Assembly (NCBI GenBank): GCA_036345935.2
Contig: JADWOT020000010.1
Location: 7,800,587 to 7,864,586, forward strand
DNA from: Taenia hydatigena
Lineage: Eukaryota > Platyhelminthes > Cestoda > Cyclophyllidea > Taeniidae
Length of the DNA stretch: 64,000 nt
Reading direction: 5' to 3'
The notes under the pieces are model-generated. The model was not told the origin of the DNA, made no database searches, and was given only the letters and a program-made list of their open reading frames with translations. Below are positions 24,145-36,300 of this stretch, piece after piece. Made by a program: the position numbers and the translations under genes. Numbering within the stretch: position 1 is the first letter of the stretch; every line of letters starts with the position of its first letter.

Positions 24145-25333
24145 TCAAGCAAGCATCACAGCCATGTAGGCTAATGCGAGCGAAGAGATTACGGGGGTTG
24201 AGGCAGACCCACTGGTTGTCACAACATTTTCTTCCGCTTCTATGTAATTCGACACATAATTCCTCGGTGTGGAGGTGTGCATTGTTTGCTCAACCTCTGC
24301 CTCAACACTGGGCAGTGTTTCGACTTCATCGAAGTAATGTTTAACACTTCTACCATCCTTAATTGCCTCAACAGTCACCTCGTATGTCGAATTGGCTTCC
24401 AACCCGACCAGAGTTACTTCTCCAAGTAGATAATCTACGGTCTCATTCTTGATTGAGACGCCGTCAGGTGACGCAGTAATTTTAATTTGGTCGGCAAAGT
24501 GTTCACCCAAGGATTGGACATCCCAACGTAGGGTGATTTCGTGGGCTCCTACGTGACTCCAAGTGAAGTTCTTTGGAAGCCGGAAAAACGGTATCACTTC
24601 CGCTTCTATAAAACAAGAAACGCTGTCTTTGGCAGAGTTGTTTCGGGTGATTTAGTGCGACGAGTAACGAGACTGTAAAATATTTTCAGATACCAAACTG
24701 ACAGTAGTAGCAGTAGTAGTAGCGAGCAGGTTGAATCCACTCATTTGCCTTATACATGAGGCGAGTAACCTGAACATTTCCAGTGCGCACACGTGTCAGT
24801 GAATGTTAGCTTTCGTCATGAGTGCGTGTTGTAAAGAGAGGCTCAAGTGAAGGTGGATGTCTCATGCGACTTGGCTCAATGATTGGTATTTGCAGTTCAC
24901 CTACCCACATACTTACGCACAATGCATCAACGAATGGAATGGAATGCAATGCAGGTAGAACTGTGGCTTTATTCCCTCTTCATGTGAAGAGACATGTCAT
25001 CCTCCGACATGGTGTCGCGCATCATATTCTCACTCGCTAGCTTGGCAGTGGTTAGTGCCTGACATAAATATCTGCCACATTACAATACTGCTACCATCTC
25101 TCATTGCTTTCACAAACACCTTGTGTGATGTGGACACACAAAAGTCTGTAAATAAGATGTAACATGAGATGCTCCGAATTTGCTGAATACAGGCGAATGG
25201 AATGAAACTTCCCATGTGAATACGTGGAGCCTGATTAGAGTCGAGTAGTAAAATGCATCTTACCGCCCACTGCTCTGTAGACAATTGCTAGGAGAGTGAT
25301 GGAGAAGAGGAGGATACTGCATTGCGTGGGCAT
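24145..25333 (-). CDS. Oncosphere-antigen-like secreted FnIII protein, right copy (2 exons)
   Basis: The model is complement(join(24145..24605,25264..25333)), 176 residues, with splice sites and phase as in the left copy. Compared with the left protein I see three replacements: Ser2 to Pro in the signal peptide, and Thr143 to Asn and Ser150 to Asn in the linker before the hydrophobic tail. The FnIII domain (about 33-123) and its three N-glycosylation sequons are unchanged. Both copies therefore look functional, and they are convergently oriented toward the spacer. The secreted or surface role in early larval stages is inferred from the family. The main difference from the left locus is in intron 1, which is much more diverged than the exons and contains an open relic exon (25030-25145). 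Confidence 0.85.
25030..25145 (-). pseudogene. Open relic FnIII exon in intron 1 (right copy); possible alternative exon
   Basis: On the minus strand, after TTATTTACAG (25146 onward), a frame opens whose first two bases complete the phase-1 codon left by exon 1. It encodes 38 residues (Asp, then 37 more) before TGA. Its middle, KVFVKAMRDGSS, aligns with YEVTVEAIKDGRS of the FnIII Tyr-corner region. Splicing exon 1 to this segment would give a short secreted product. The left copy of this segment is frameshifted, so a conserved function is doubtful; it may only be a relic. Confidence 0.4.
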
Positions 25334-25374
25334 CTTCAGCACGAGAAGTTGGAGCTGTCACAGCTCAGGGTGTA

Positions 25375-25380
25375 TTTATA
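25375..25380 (-). promoter_or_regulatory. TATA box of right FnIII antigen gene
   Basis: TATAAA on the minus strand, about 42-47 bases upstream of the start codon at 25333, identical in context to 3745-3750. Confidence 0.7.
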
Positions 25381-25822
25381 AGGAGGTGCCACAAGCAAAT
25401 CAGCCTATGAGACATGTGACCTTGGCACACGAGGTGGCTTCTGCACCCACACATTGGAGGTTTAATGCTTCCAAACCGTTCCACATTTATTTCTTTAGCT
25501 AAATTAGACGTGTGCTTGTTTAGTGAAGGTACATGGAGAACTAGGATAGATTCATCACACCAAAATGATTATGTACTCTTTACAGCCATTTAACGCTTAC
25601 GAGTCGAACATCCTGCTTAAAGTAGAGCTGAACCGATAAAATTATCTGAGTGGCATCTGCTTAGATGCCTAAAACACAAAATGCACACGCTGCTTTGTTA
25701 AATCACTGAACCCAACTTGTTTATCGCCCAACTAGCCCTAAAGTGAAGAATCGAGAGTGCCCTCTACAACTGGTTGCATGTTCCAAGAAAAGGGAGAGAT
25801 TTTAGTCAATCAGTCAAGCATC

Positions 25823-26378
25823 ATGTTAGGCATTACAGGTGGAGTGGAATGGCAAAGTTAGCAAGCGGGCTTGACAAAGGATTTAAAGCAAGTTGGTCTG
25901 TTTTGCCAGATTGTTTGGCAGATAGAAATGCCACGAAGCCGCCTTACTTGAGTGATGGAGATGGAGGAGCGTGTGCGTGGCTGCGTAGCAGCAGGGTGGC
26001 CAATGAGAGGTGGCGGAGACAGAGCATTTGGTTGACTTGACCCTATGTTAATCACTAACGCACTCAGCACACGTCTCTATGTGATGCCTGCCCATCAGGA
26101 GTGTTAAGACCCAGAATTGTCTGCGATGCTGTCACGACGATGGCGTCTTACTAAAGGTGGAATGAAGCGATTCTTTGTGGGAACGTTGGCACCTTAGGTT
26201 TTTATGCCACCAAATATGTTCAGAAATGGGGATCTGAGATTCACCGCGTATAATCCATAATTCAGGACTGGATGATGGTGTGCGTGTGTAACCTAACTTT
26301 CTCACACACTTACTTGTTCGCTCCTATTCCCCCACGCCAATCTTTACCAAACAGTTGTATTTTACTTTCTCAATCACC
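25823..26378 (-). repeat. Inverted repeat flanking right antigen gene (outer side)
   Basis: Palindrome partner of 2745-3300. It pairs with 22703-23218 in inverted orientation. Confidence 0.6.
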
Positions 26379-28082
26379 CATCCTCGTGGTAGACCTGATC
26401 ACCGACTTTTCCCGGTGCTGTGCATCCCATAACAGATTGGATTCTATACCATGCCTCTCTATCAACAATTTGCTGTACTTCAAAGCGATGATTAAGCTTC
26501 GCAAACCAAATAATGAGTTGTGCGAAATTCAAATTGGCATGCGACACCCCTGCAAAACGTCCCATTCGCTCGATGATACAGTCACGTCCCGAGAAAATCT
26601 ACCGCAGATGCAAACAAACTCCACTTCTTACCATTAATTCTCAAATACGAGTAAGACAGATGGACACTTTTGACGCTAAACTACTGATAAGCTAAAGGTT
26701 TAGTTATCCTGCCAGCTACCTCCGCTGTCGAAGCGTTTAAATTTGACAGGATTTCTAGATACCGCGTCAACACAGAACTGCTTCACGATGCAGAGATAGC
26801 TTCATGTAAATTTCAGTATGTTTGGCCCTCATAGTAGTTTGATGGTCTGTTTTACAAGGTGTATGAAGCCCTCATGCGCCTTCTGACTGAACGAGGTGCC
26901 TTGAGTTCGTGCAACAAATTGGGCACATTCTACTTCGTTGGACTTAAATGTGATGAACTTAGAATACAAATACAAGATCTGTTCTGAGGAATGCCACTTT
27001 GGCTAATATCTACTGAAATGTTGAAAAGATTGTTTACATTTTTTGGGATTCAATTCATCCATGCGAGCCAATGTAAATTTCCACATCATGGCGACTAGGA
27101 GTGTGACAACGCTGTTGAAGGTGGCATGGCGATAGTAAATTGCATCAGGGATAAGCGCACACAAATCCCTCCTCTTTGGTATGACGTTTACTTTTCGTCA
27201 CAGGTGGCCAGCATAAACGAAAAGGGTGCCTGCTCTCATAAATTCATTTGTCCTTATTCGAAAACCATCCACGACAAATAGTTATTTGTTTGTAGTTTAA
27301 CACCTGTAGCAGAATTAGGTGAAGCCGTTATTAATGATCTAATGTCATTATTCTCCACCGAGGATCTTTACTGAATTTATGTTCGATTGTCTCAAATTCC
27401 TGATCATCAAGATTTCTCTGCCAAACCAATTATTTGTGAGGCAAATATTATGCGCCCTTTCTCTATCCAGGCAACACAGAGCCATGCGCATTTGACGTCA
27501 CATTTACTTCTCTGCCACCTGCATTTACATGTTCATTAAAATTATAAACTATGAAGTCACAGACCGGTGGTGGCGAGTTTCAATTCTGATTCATGCAACA
27601 AGCGAGTGGTTTTAATGAAGTGAGAGTAGAACACCGATGCAAGCATTTGTTGAGACTAGTGGCAGTGGAACTCAAGCACATCGCATTTGCTTCATAGTAG
27701 GCAGGTAATATCTCATGCGTCTGGCCTCAACCACAAAGCGTGGCCAGACGGATCCAAACGGCACATGGTAACGAAGAGATCTTGAACTACATAAAGGATA
27801 ATCTCCATTGATATGTGACTCCAAACCCACAAACTCACATCAGCATACACGATGATGACACGAGTGATGGGCAGAGGTTTTACCTCATGAACTGACCTCG
27901 TACGTTGACGTGACTTTCGTGTCTGTGCAGATTGATGGCAACATGCATGAATGCTGAATGCTCAGTCACTCATAGGAGAAAACATCTCACATAGTCCAAT
28001 GTGTGTATAGAATTGGCTTAGTTGGTCAAGACCAAATGTCTTACTGGTTAATGCGCATGTGGTAACTTCTTATAAGTACACC

Positions 28083-28171
28083 ATGTCTGTTCAATGATAT
28101 CTTCTGTACTCGATCACCCTTATAGCTCATCTTCGCACTGGAGTGCAGAGTGAAGAATACGCTCGCCATAG
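28083..28171 (+). pseudogene. Relic signal-peptide exon of an FnIII antigen paralogue (right arm)
   Basis: Partner of 945-1036, here on the plus strand. TATAAG at 28071 is followed by ATG at 28083 and a decayed signal exon that aligns with the intact one (ATGTC..., CAATG, TCGATCACCCTTATAGC). A stop occurs at codon 5 and a GT donor follows 28171. It lies opposite in orientation to the live gene in the same arm. Confidence 0.5.
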
Positions 28172-29115
28172 GTAAATGAGTGCGGCTCTCTTAATTTTTA
28201 ACGAATATTTTTATGCTGGAATGCTTGGTTTCTGCCACATGCTAGAAGAAACAACGAGTTGAGCCTCACACACTGTCTGCATCGTGAGCGAGGGCTTGAG
28301 GCGGATTGACTGAACTGCCGACGAGGATGCATTCCGCATTGTGAAGCATTAACTAAGAGGTTTGAGACCACTGGGATTGGTGACTGGTGTGAAGGAGTAA
28401 AGCACACCCCCTATGGATGACGATGGGATGGGACACCGAAATAAATAAACTGATGATTGGCCTTTTAGCACCATTCGTCTACCTAACTGAGCTCACATTC
28501 TTAACACAACTTCTGACAGCTTTTCTTTCAAAATCGAACGACGCGGCTCTACCATCTGTCATTTAGAGCGTATTCTACATGATGACTTGTCCCGACGTGA
28601 TAATAGGGTCAAAAGCACAGTAGCATACCCTCTGTGGAAATACAGGGCGAGGCTATTTTATAGAGTACACTGGGAGATGACAACAATGTGGCCGGTTTAT
28701 TGCAAGAAACAGTGCATTCATTTATGCTAGGAAACCGAAATGATCATCGACTGTTCTATGCTAGTGCAGCGAAATCCTCCTCTTTCAAGGGGTCTATGTT
28801 GCGATTCTCGGCAACTTACAACCCACTACATGATGATCCATTGAGTTAATATAAACCACCAGTAATTTTGCGTGATTGCAGAACTTATACTGCTGACTTC
28901 GGTGCATTAGGAATGGTGGGCGATGTACAATCATCAGTACTGAGTGATGCAACGATTGGAACAGCTAGACTGCATCAACGAAGACGCGGACGTGCGTAGA
29001 GGCATGGCCAATGCATCGCATTTACACAAGATGCCTGATGGCAGTGGATTGCAAATTTATCTGCGTTGCGAACGCCATCTGCTACATAGATATGTGCGTT
29101 GGACTGAGTGATTAA

Positions 29116-29949
29116 GTGACTCGTTTGATACGCGAAATGCATTGCAGCTAAAGACCAGTATCTAGAAAATCAAAGTATTTGCTAACTTGTTACACAGCCA
29201 ACATGTCTTTCGTTTGCCACAAGGACACTTTGACAGGCCAGCCATTAGACCTGCATAAAAATTGGGCAACGTCACATTATTTGACAGCATAAAATGCTTG
29301 TCGATGTGGGACAAAATTATTGCTTAAGGATGTTTCGAACCCACTCATTTACCATCCTTTCTTGACATGATTTATGAATTGGTATCAAAAGCGACATTTA
29401 CAGTGAATTGGTGGGCAGCAGTGGAACTAAGTGCTGACTCATATAGACATAGGGATTGCACTTAATCGAAAAAAAACAATGATCTCAAGCCAATTTTCGA
29501 CCACCTTGAGTTGTTTTGCTATGTCTGCAGTAAATGAGACAACAATGCTCTCAAAACTCATATAGCGCACGCTAGCATGCGAGTCGCAAGGCTCCTAAAA
29601 CGGTAACCCACAAATAAACATCATGACGTCGCCTTTTACGTTACATCAGGAGATGCGATGTCAACTGAGATAAAAATCATATGCACATTTGATGTGTCAG
29701 CACACCAGTGCAGCTTCATTGCGCATAAACTAGAGGCGCACGATTTCTACACCAGGGTGTGTACTCCTCACAATAGGTCTTGAATTTCTGCCAGGTGTAT
29801 CAATACAGCTTATGCTCCCACATCGTTGCGAAATGCTGAACCTGACGCTGAAAACCGCAGTCTATGCTCCATTTAACCACAAGGCACATGAAGTGATCAT
29901 GCGCGTTCTAAAATAAAACTAAATTAATTTATCATCAAAGGAAGACATT
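29116..29949. other. Flank outside the detectable palindrome, no gene seen
   Basis: No inverted partner is available because the left arm is cut at base 1. No long open frame, promoter or recognised repeat is present. Confidence 0.4.
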
Positions 29950-31240
29950 GAAACACCTCAAAGCAAACATCCCACCAAGAAGTAGGTTTGTGCTCAGAGT
30001 GGGTCCAGCGCCCTTATTGAATTCAACTTTGTCGTCAAGGAAGGTAGACAGAGTAAAATGTGCCTTTGCGTACAAAAGATTATGATGTCTTACAAGTGCC
30101 TTCGAATTGAAGACCTGGATTACTGTTTGTCCGCATCTCTGGTTGTTTTCTTCGGGGCGTGACCCTACCATCCAGTCAAACGGACGTTTCATAAAAGTGC
30201 ACCTAATCAATTTGAATTTCGCACAATCCGTTTTATGAGCTGCAGAGCCTAATAGGCCCATGATGTGGTAGCAACTCGTTGATAAACCGCGTACGGTNNN
30301 NNNNNNNNNNNNNNNNNNNNNNNNNNNNNNNNNNNNNNNNNNNNNNNNNNNNNNNNNNNNNNNNNNNNNNNNNNNNNNNNNNNNNNNNNNNNNNNNNNNN
30401 NNNNNNNNNNNNNNNNNNNNNNNNNNNNNNNNNNNNNNNNNNNNNNNNNNNNNNNNNTATGAGAAAGGCGAATTGAACTTATGCACCATCGTCTGGCCTT
30501 GATCAACGGATGCTACTTGTTGAGTCTCAAGTGCTAAAGTCTGGACATGCATGATGGTCTGGAACAGTTCTAAAATGCCTGCTACCCTAAAACGTCTTAC
30601 TCTATTTCACTTCAAAGAAAATTCCAGCATCGTAGCAGCATTCTAGAAAGCTCTGGAGCATGGTATCTTGCACAATCCCTCCTGATTGGTTGGCATCACA
30701 TAGTGACGTGTGCTGAGCGTGTTAGTGATCAATGCAGGGTCAAGGCCAACCAAATGCGTGAGGCTGTAAAGCGTTCTCTGAATCCGCCACCTCTTATTGG
30801 CTACTCTGCTGCCATGCCGTCCTCCACGCACGCACTCACGCACTCAAGATTCACAGACGTTTTGTGGTGCCACCAACTGTCAACCAATCCGGTGAAAGAG
30901 GTGAAATTACTTTTCATCCTTCGTCAAAACCGATCAGCTCCACCTGCAGTGCTTATTGTGATGCTTGTCGGAGCAAATAACTCCGCCTCTCTTTCATCGA
31001 CGTCTAGTCAATTGTGGATTTTATTGGCGTCTATTTACATATAAGCGAGCCTGTGATTGCCTTTTAATGAAGCGACTTGTCCATGTCGTTTCGTTCGAAG
31101 CCACAAAGCAGCGTTGCCTAGCGAAGTGAATCATCTCTGATTCACTGTAGGTGAGATGCTCAACTAGTTAGTTAACCGCCTTAGAGTCAAACAATTCCGA
31201 GGTGTTATTCAAGGCATTTGACTTGCAGAATTACAAACCA
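29950..31240 (+). repeat. Diverged copy of arm module 6400-7540
   Basis: Parallels 6400-7540 in the same orientation, through GAAGACCTGGA, GGGGCGTGACC, ATTTCGCACAA, and after the gap GGATGCTACTTGTTGAGTCT, then CATCACATAGTGA and AGATTCACAGACG. It is interrupted by the 160-bp run of N. It represents an older duplication than the palindrome, since identity is visibly lower (about 85-90%). Confidence 0.7.
30298..30457. other. Assembly gap (160 N)
   Basis: A run of 160 N inside a duplicated module; collapse or ambiguity between paralogous copies is a likely cause. Any open frame drawn across it is artificial. Confidence 1.
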
Positions 31241-33410
31241 TGAAACTGCATTTACCGGAGGCACGTAGATGCACATTTGCGGTCACTGCAAGAGTAAGCA
31301 CACTACGGTAAATTGAAAGAGCATGCCCCAAGTTTGTACGAGTTTGTAAATACTGTGCTCAGTCTGGAAAGAACGAATGAGCCTGATTACAACTACAGGC
31401 TCTGCTATGTATGCTGCCACATTGAACAATACTTACTGATGTGTCGTTGAGACCTGAAGTCTCCACACCTCTTATCACTGGCCATGCTTATCAACCAACA
31501 TTTCATGCCCACTTCCAGTCGTTCTATTTGATGCCTCAATCAACATCTAGGTTGCAAGCCAAATTAATTAATGCCAAGTCGTATTTAAAGATGATAAGTG
31601 CAAAGTAGAATCGTGTAATGTTTGAGGAAATGGTCAGTAAGTGAGACCAAAAGCAATTCATACTCGTTTAACAGGACAGTTACATCTTTCACATAATCTG
31701 CTAGAACGCTTTTTTGCATTTCTTTTGTCAACAGAGTACCATTGTGCACTGTTGAGCTAACGTATCATGCATCACCTCAACTGTCGTGGTGAAGGTGGTA
31801 GCAGACTCATAAACAGTGACGTGTGAATGGATCATCTGTAGTCATTTTTACCACCGAAGAGCGTTGACCACGGAATTCAGTGTTATAAGTAATTACATAT
31901 TAGGACAAACTTTTGTCAGTGTTTCGATCTCTGTGCCACCAGCCCTTGCTTTAACTTGGAATGCTAGTTTGCGGCATATAGCCGCAGCAACTTATACGCT
32001 TACAAATATGTGATAGAATACAAGCATTAAAGCATAAGGATTGCTTGTTAATGTCTGTGCAGATCTCAAGCACACATCATCATCCGAGGAATCGCACTGG
32101 CACGCAGCAGAGTCCGCAGTTAACATTTGGTTATTAGAAGAAGCAAAAGCGTTTTTATGCGAAGGGCTACATAATTCCTCCTAGTCTAATGAAACGGTGA
32201 TCCAAGTAGCACTGCCCATCCACTCGATCAAATCCTAAAGTGCCTCAACTTTAGAAAGTTATTCATTAAAGGCGGGTCTAGAAAAAGGAGTATGTGATAG
32301 GCGACTGACAAATAGAAGCGTTTGTTTGACTGAAGTTAATTAAGGGTTAGGGAACTCTAGGCGATGACGGTGACTGTGAATTCCTCGTTACCGTGTGTAA
32401 AACATCCGCTACCTGTGGGACCAATATCTTGCATTCTTCCTCAACGTAATACACACATCGCCATCGCCATGAGCAGCAATAGCTGCAAATCTGGACCAAT
32501 GCTCAGTCACGTTTATCTTTAGAAATGTTCGAGGGGGCATGAAACATCTAAATGATAAATTTGATTACAAAATCCATCTTACATAACAAGCCAGTGCCTT
32601 TAAAACAAATGGAAGGCCACTGGTACAAGCATTTGTTGAGAGTGCGCAGCCCCGAAAACAGATTGCACCACACCTACCTCGCAAGTGGCTGCTGTTATGC
32701 ATGTGGTGATTCCAATTGGGCATTTATGCTCATCACATACATGGATTCTATGCTTGGCGTAACTTAATCAACCGATCTACTTGCATGCAGTCAGTAGTTG
32801 CCTTCTTTCTTTTACCTTCGCGCTATGATTCCACGGAGGACATTCTGTGGGACATGCTTAACCGAGGGACCCGCATTCAAGTCAAAGAAAATGGTGATCA
32901 ATTTAACTCCTTTTATCCAAATCGTTCCACTCATTCTCTATCGTCCACATCCCACTGTTCCCTTATAAGTTGAAACTGCAACAATCAGCACACATTCTAT
33001 GGCAAATTCTACCCAAACTCAACGGCCGTATTAGTGACTAGACTACCCAGCTTCATTGCCTCCGTAAAAGCAAAGCCAGGACAGATCGGTTTAACTTCTA
33101 TTTATAAGCGCAATCGGTAAAATCGGTTTCTGTTATTGAGGTTGACAGTAAATTCCGAACAATGTTCTCGTCCATCTTGCAGGATATTTCCCCTTCGTGA
33201 CAACTTTTACGAGAGTTAGGTCAGTCATGCCGTTATGACTAGTGAGTTACTGCGTTATCCTTTTTTTAGCTGCATTGTATGTAGGCTGTTGGTTATTTTA
33301 ATCTCAAGTCCTGTCAGCCGTGGAGGAATGCAGCCGCTCGAGTGGACACTTAGAATTCTAACGCCATAATAAATAGTGCGCAGGCATGCGTTTGGGTTGG
33401 TGTAGGCCAA
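31241..33410. other. Intergenic stretch, no gene recognised
   Basis: Scattered open frames below 90 codons (for example 31816-32013, 32552-32973) with no domain, signal or splice context. No obvious long repeat shared with the rest of the window. Confidence 0.4.
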
Positions 33411-33731
33411 TCAACTTCGGTCCACGTACTGCGACCGGATGTGTAAGCAGCTGACTGAGTCTTTGTACTTGGTACGCCTGTACATTAGCAGTAGAGCCGA
33501 CCACGGAATACGGGGCATTTTATGAGTTTGATGGTCCCCAGGATTGGGCATCAAAATACGTGGATTGCGAGGGTTCGGTGTTTGCAGGCCTTTAACAGTT
33601 AACGGTTCGGGCATAGACGAGATCATCCACGCCTTTGTCCATGATCTGTAGATTTGGTAATAGGCTAGCATTGTCCACAATCCGATTAGCTTATAATTCT
33701 CTTCACCATAACCGTTATCAAGAAATGACAC
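33411..33731 (-). other. Unassigned 106-codon open frame
   Basis: A minus-strand frame of 106 codons with a Pro/Asn-rich middle (TPNPRNPRILMPNPGDHQ). I do not recognise it. It lacks a signal peptide, and no relative was seen elsewhere in the window. It could be an exon or chance; it is recorded only because it is long for this AT-moderate sequence. Confidence 0.15.
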
Positions 33732-34124
33732 GGCTTTGAGCAGTTAAGGGGAAAGAACTAACCTCGTGTTGGTTACCCACATGCAAGCACTGAGAATTCC
33801 GACCCACTCAAATAACACAGAAAGCTTTCATTAATTGTGCACAACAACAGAGCTGGCAATAGTTTGTGTCGGCTTTAAATCGGTGAATTTATGAAAACGT
33901 CTTGGGGTGAGTTGAACTCTTTCCTGCAGAATAACATTCAGACTGCATTTGGCCTTAGAACTGAACCAGCGAACCTCATGTCATATGCATCGTGTAAGGA
34001 TTGATTGCTTGCGGTTCCACATTCTGAGGTTTACCAATGCCTGTAATACGAGGAGAATCGAGTGTATCAGTGAATGCAAATGGCTATAAATATATAAGCC
34101 AAGCATGGACTATAACGAATGTTT

Positions 34125-34870
34125 AACTGCTGCTGATCGCATAAGAGTATATGAGTGACGAGCGAGAGGGAGACAGACGTGCTTTTGTCGTTTCGAACGT
34201 CAAATGATCGGCCATCTTACCAAAATGTCAGGCAGTACAATTCCGCGCTCCGTGAATGCATGTTTCGTTAATGATTCTACTTCATCTGTCTCCCATTTCC
34301 TCCTTTGAACAGTGAGGCTGATCCCGCATTGCCTGTGAATTCGAGAGTTGAGACTGCCAACTTCTCTCCTATCCGCAAAGACACCGATATCTCCTTTGAT
34401 GCCCCAGGTTCGTGCAGCAATTGTGAAGGAGAGTGTGCCATGCGTTAGTGGGCGCTCGAAAATAGCTTCTGATTCGCTTCGCTCATCTCGAGGTCCTCTC
34501 TAGTTATCAGAACATCTAGATAGACGAACTCCTCAGTTTGAAAGCTTGATTGAATGCTGCACTGGTACGTCTAATGTATTCCAGAACTTCCCGAACAGGA
34601 ATTCTCGTCATCATGGCCCCATCTAATTACCACACTTTTTGGTAGTAGTAGTCTTCTAGACCATCTGTAGGGTAGAAGACGCTCTGCTCCTCCAAACTAT
34701 TACAACTTAATATGAATTTAAGCAAGGCTTCAGTCACTAAATTCATAAGCTCATGATGTGGATGTTGAAAGCCTCCTCTTCACATTACAATAAGCCAACG
34801 TGCTATGGCAGAACATGCATCGCTGCAGCAAAGAAGAGTTTGAAGGCAGCAGTTATAGTCCTAAGACCAT
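34125..34870 (-). pseudogene. Decayed relative of the 14981 module, with extra upstream coding-like sequence
   Basis: Minus-strand positions 34470 down to 34125 align with 15090-15390 (CACGAACCTGGGG, GGTGTCTT, CAGCCTCACTGTT, GTACTGCCTGACA, AAGATGGC, ATCAGCAGCAGTTAAA) at about 75%. Stops and indels break the frame. Further upstream on the minus strand (34800-34640) another coding-like stretch with one stop can be read (a HPHHELMNLVTEALLKF-type segment), which may be part of the same lost gene. Family unknown. Confidence 0.4.
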
Positions 34871-36160
34871 GGCTCCAAATGGCCGAGTAGTTCAGCATTC
34901 TGTTTAGTAAACTTTAGAGCTCATAACGAAAAGCGATAAATACACACATGTGTTAGCACAGTTTAGATCGTCTGCATGCAGTTCGGTGAGTTTTGATGGT
35001 AGAGTCCAAATTTCTACTCTCAATCTCACGAAAAAGCTACCGGTCAAATTGATATTTTTCCTGAAATCCAACAAATTTCTGGAGATATTTCCAATCTAAT
35101 TTATCTTTAAGGTGAATTTGACTATGTACCATGCACAACAACTCAACTAATCGAATAATTTAAAACGATTTCGGTCTGAAAAAGGTAAAAGTGTATGCCA
35201 CAACCTTAAAGGGACGTTGATGTTTTATTTTCCATCATAAAGGGAGGCAGCATCAGATGAGTTGCTCGACAGTTCGCCTCACAACCACACCACGCAGACG
35301 TCATTAAAGTGGAAGACTAATAACTCTCTTCATTGCTTTCAGAGCGAAACTAAGAACCAAGGTCATTACTGCACTCTGACCACTTGCTTTGAATTAAAAT
35401 GGAAACTAAGAGTCGGAAAAATGCAAGGCATAATGTAAATTGTTACCAAAACATAAGAGATCAACGTGTGATCCTGTAAAAGTAGCAGCGTAAATTCGTG
35501 CGCATCGGCCATGAAAGGCGTTTGCAAGTTGCTTTGAAATCCAAATTCTGAGTCTGTCTGACCGCCCTGAAAGGATATTTTTGATAATGCCTGCCTTGAC
35601 CGATTGCTGGCCGGGCTTAGGGGTTACTACATGGTGGTTTCATATGCCTTCACAAAGGGGGAAGCTGAAATGCCGCGTTCTAAAATGTTGGGCAGTTAGT
35701 CACGCAGATGAATATTCCACATGTGCAATGTGTGTGTATGCGCCCTACGCGCAGGCAATGGAGACTATTCAAGGATGCGTCTGAGTTTGAGCCCGAACCT
35801 GGGTCAAAGACCGACCTGACCAAGTCACTTTCCCGTGCTCAACATGGCTCTTATTAACTTTGCTCAGTGGCTTAGACTGTCCATATGCCAATCTGAACAG
35901 CCAGAAGGCGTTTGCAGCCAAGAGGAAGAGGGTGAACGGCAGAGCAAAACACCGTCTCTTGAACATCGAGAGAATCAATGTTGTCATGAAGATGGCCAAT
36001 CTGTCACCCAGCATCCTCGTTGGCACAGTGCACGTCGACTGTCCTTTTGCAGACAGCCCAATTCGAGACAATATTTTATGCATTTCAGTTGTCTGTGTTA
36101 TTCACTCGTCCAATTACACGTGTCCACTTCGCAATTTTGCCAAACAGTTAGTTGTTTTCA
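34871..36160. other. Stretch with only ambiguous open frames
   Basis: Overlapping open frames of 104-171 codons occur on both strands between 35769 and 36350, but they contradict each other and none shows a recognisable domain. The minus-strand frame 35769-36083 has a hydrophobic segment (FALPFTLFLLAANAFWLF). I cannot decide between them. Confidence 0.25.
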
Positions 36161-36161
36161 G

Positions 36162-36300
36162 CTTGGACCTTTGAGTTATGCGTTGGACAAAGAGGAAAAA
36201 GAGCGCAATAATGTGCCTACTGTGTTTGTGAGGTCTCTTATTCTTGTTTGGTACGTCGTTAGCAAACTGCGTCCCTGGGATCCAAAACCGCAATGTGTTA
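36162..36300 (+). other. Exon-like open segment (46 codons, good splice sites)
   Basis: Begins after GTTGTTTTCAG and ends at TTA|GTAAGC. It is open throughout in one frame, phase 0 to phase 1. The encoded peptide starts LGPLSYALDKEEKERNN, continues through VFVRSLILVWYVVSKL, and ends in PWDPKPQCV. Composition and both splice signals look genuine, but no family is recognised and no compatible partner exon was found. Possibly one exon of a decaying gene. Confidence 0.3.

Larger units (their letters stand above)
17264..29115 (-). repeat. Right arm of giant inverted duplication
   Basis: This is the reverse complement of 11859 down to 1. The inner end is exact: the base at 17264 pairs with 11859 and 17263 does not pair with 11860. 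At the outer side pairing is still perfect at the window edge (29101-29115 against 1-15), so the true outer limit of this arm may lie further right, in sequence whose partner is outside the window. Confidence 0.95.

Noticed and set aside
29935..30552. Apparent 205-codon minus-strand open frame
   Set aside because: It runs through the 160-base N gap; its length is an artefact of unknown sequence.
34880..34940. tRNA-like A box (TGGCCGAGTAGTT)
   Set aside because: No T-arm/B-box at the expected distance and no acceptor-stem pairing.
35769..36083. Minus-strand 104-codon frame with a hydrophobic segment (FALPFTLFLLAANAFWLF)
   Set aside because: An equally long frame exists on the opposite strand and no family or exon structure could be established, so no CDS was called.
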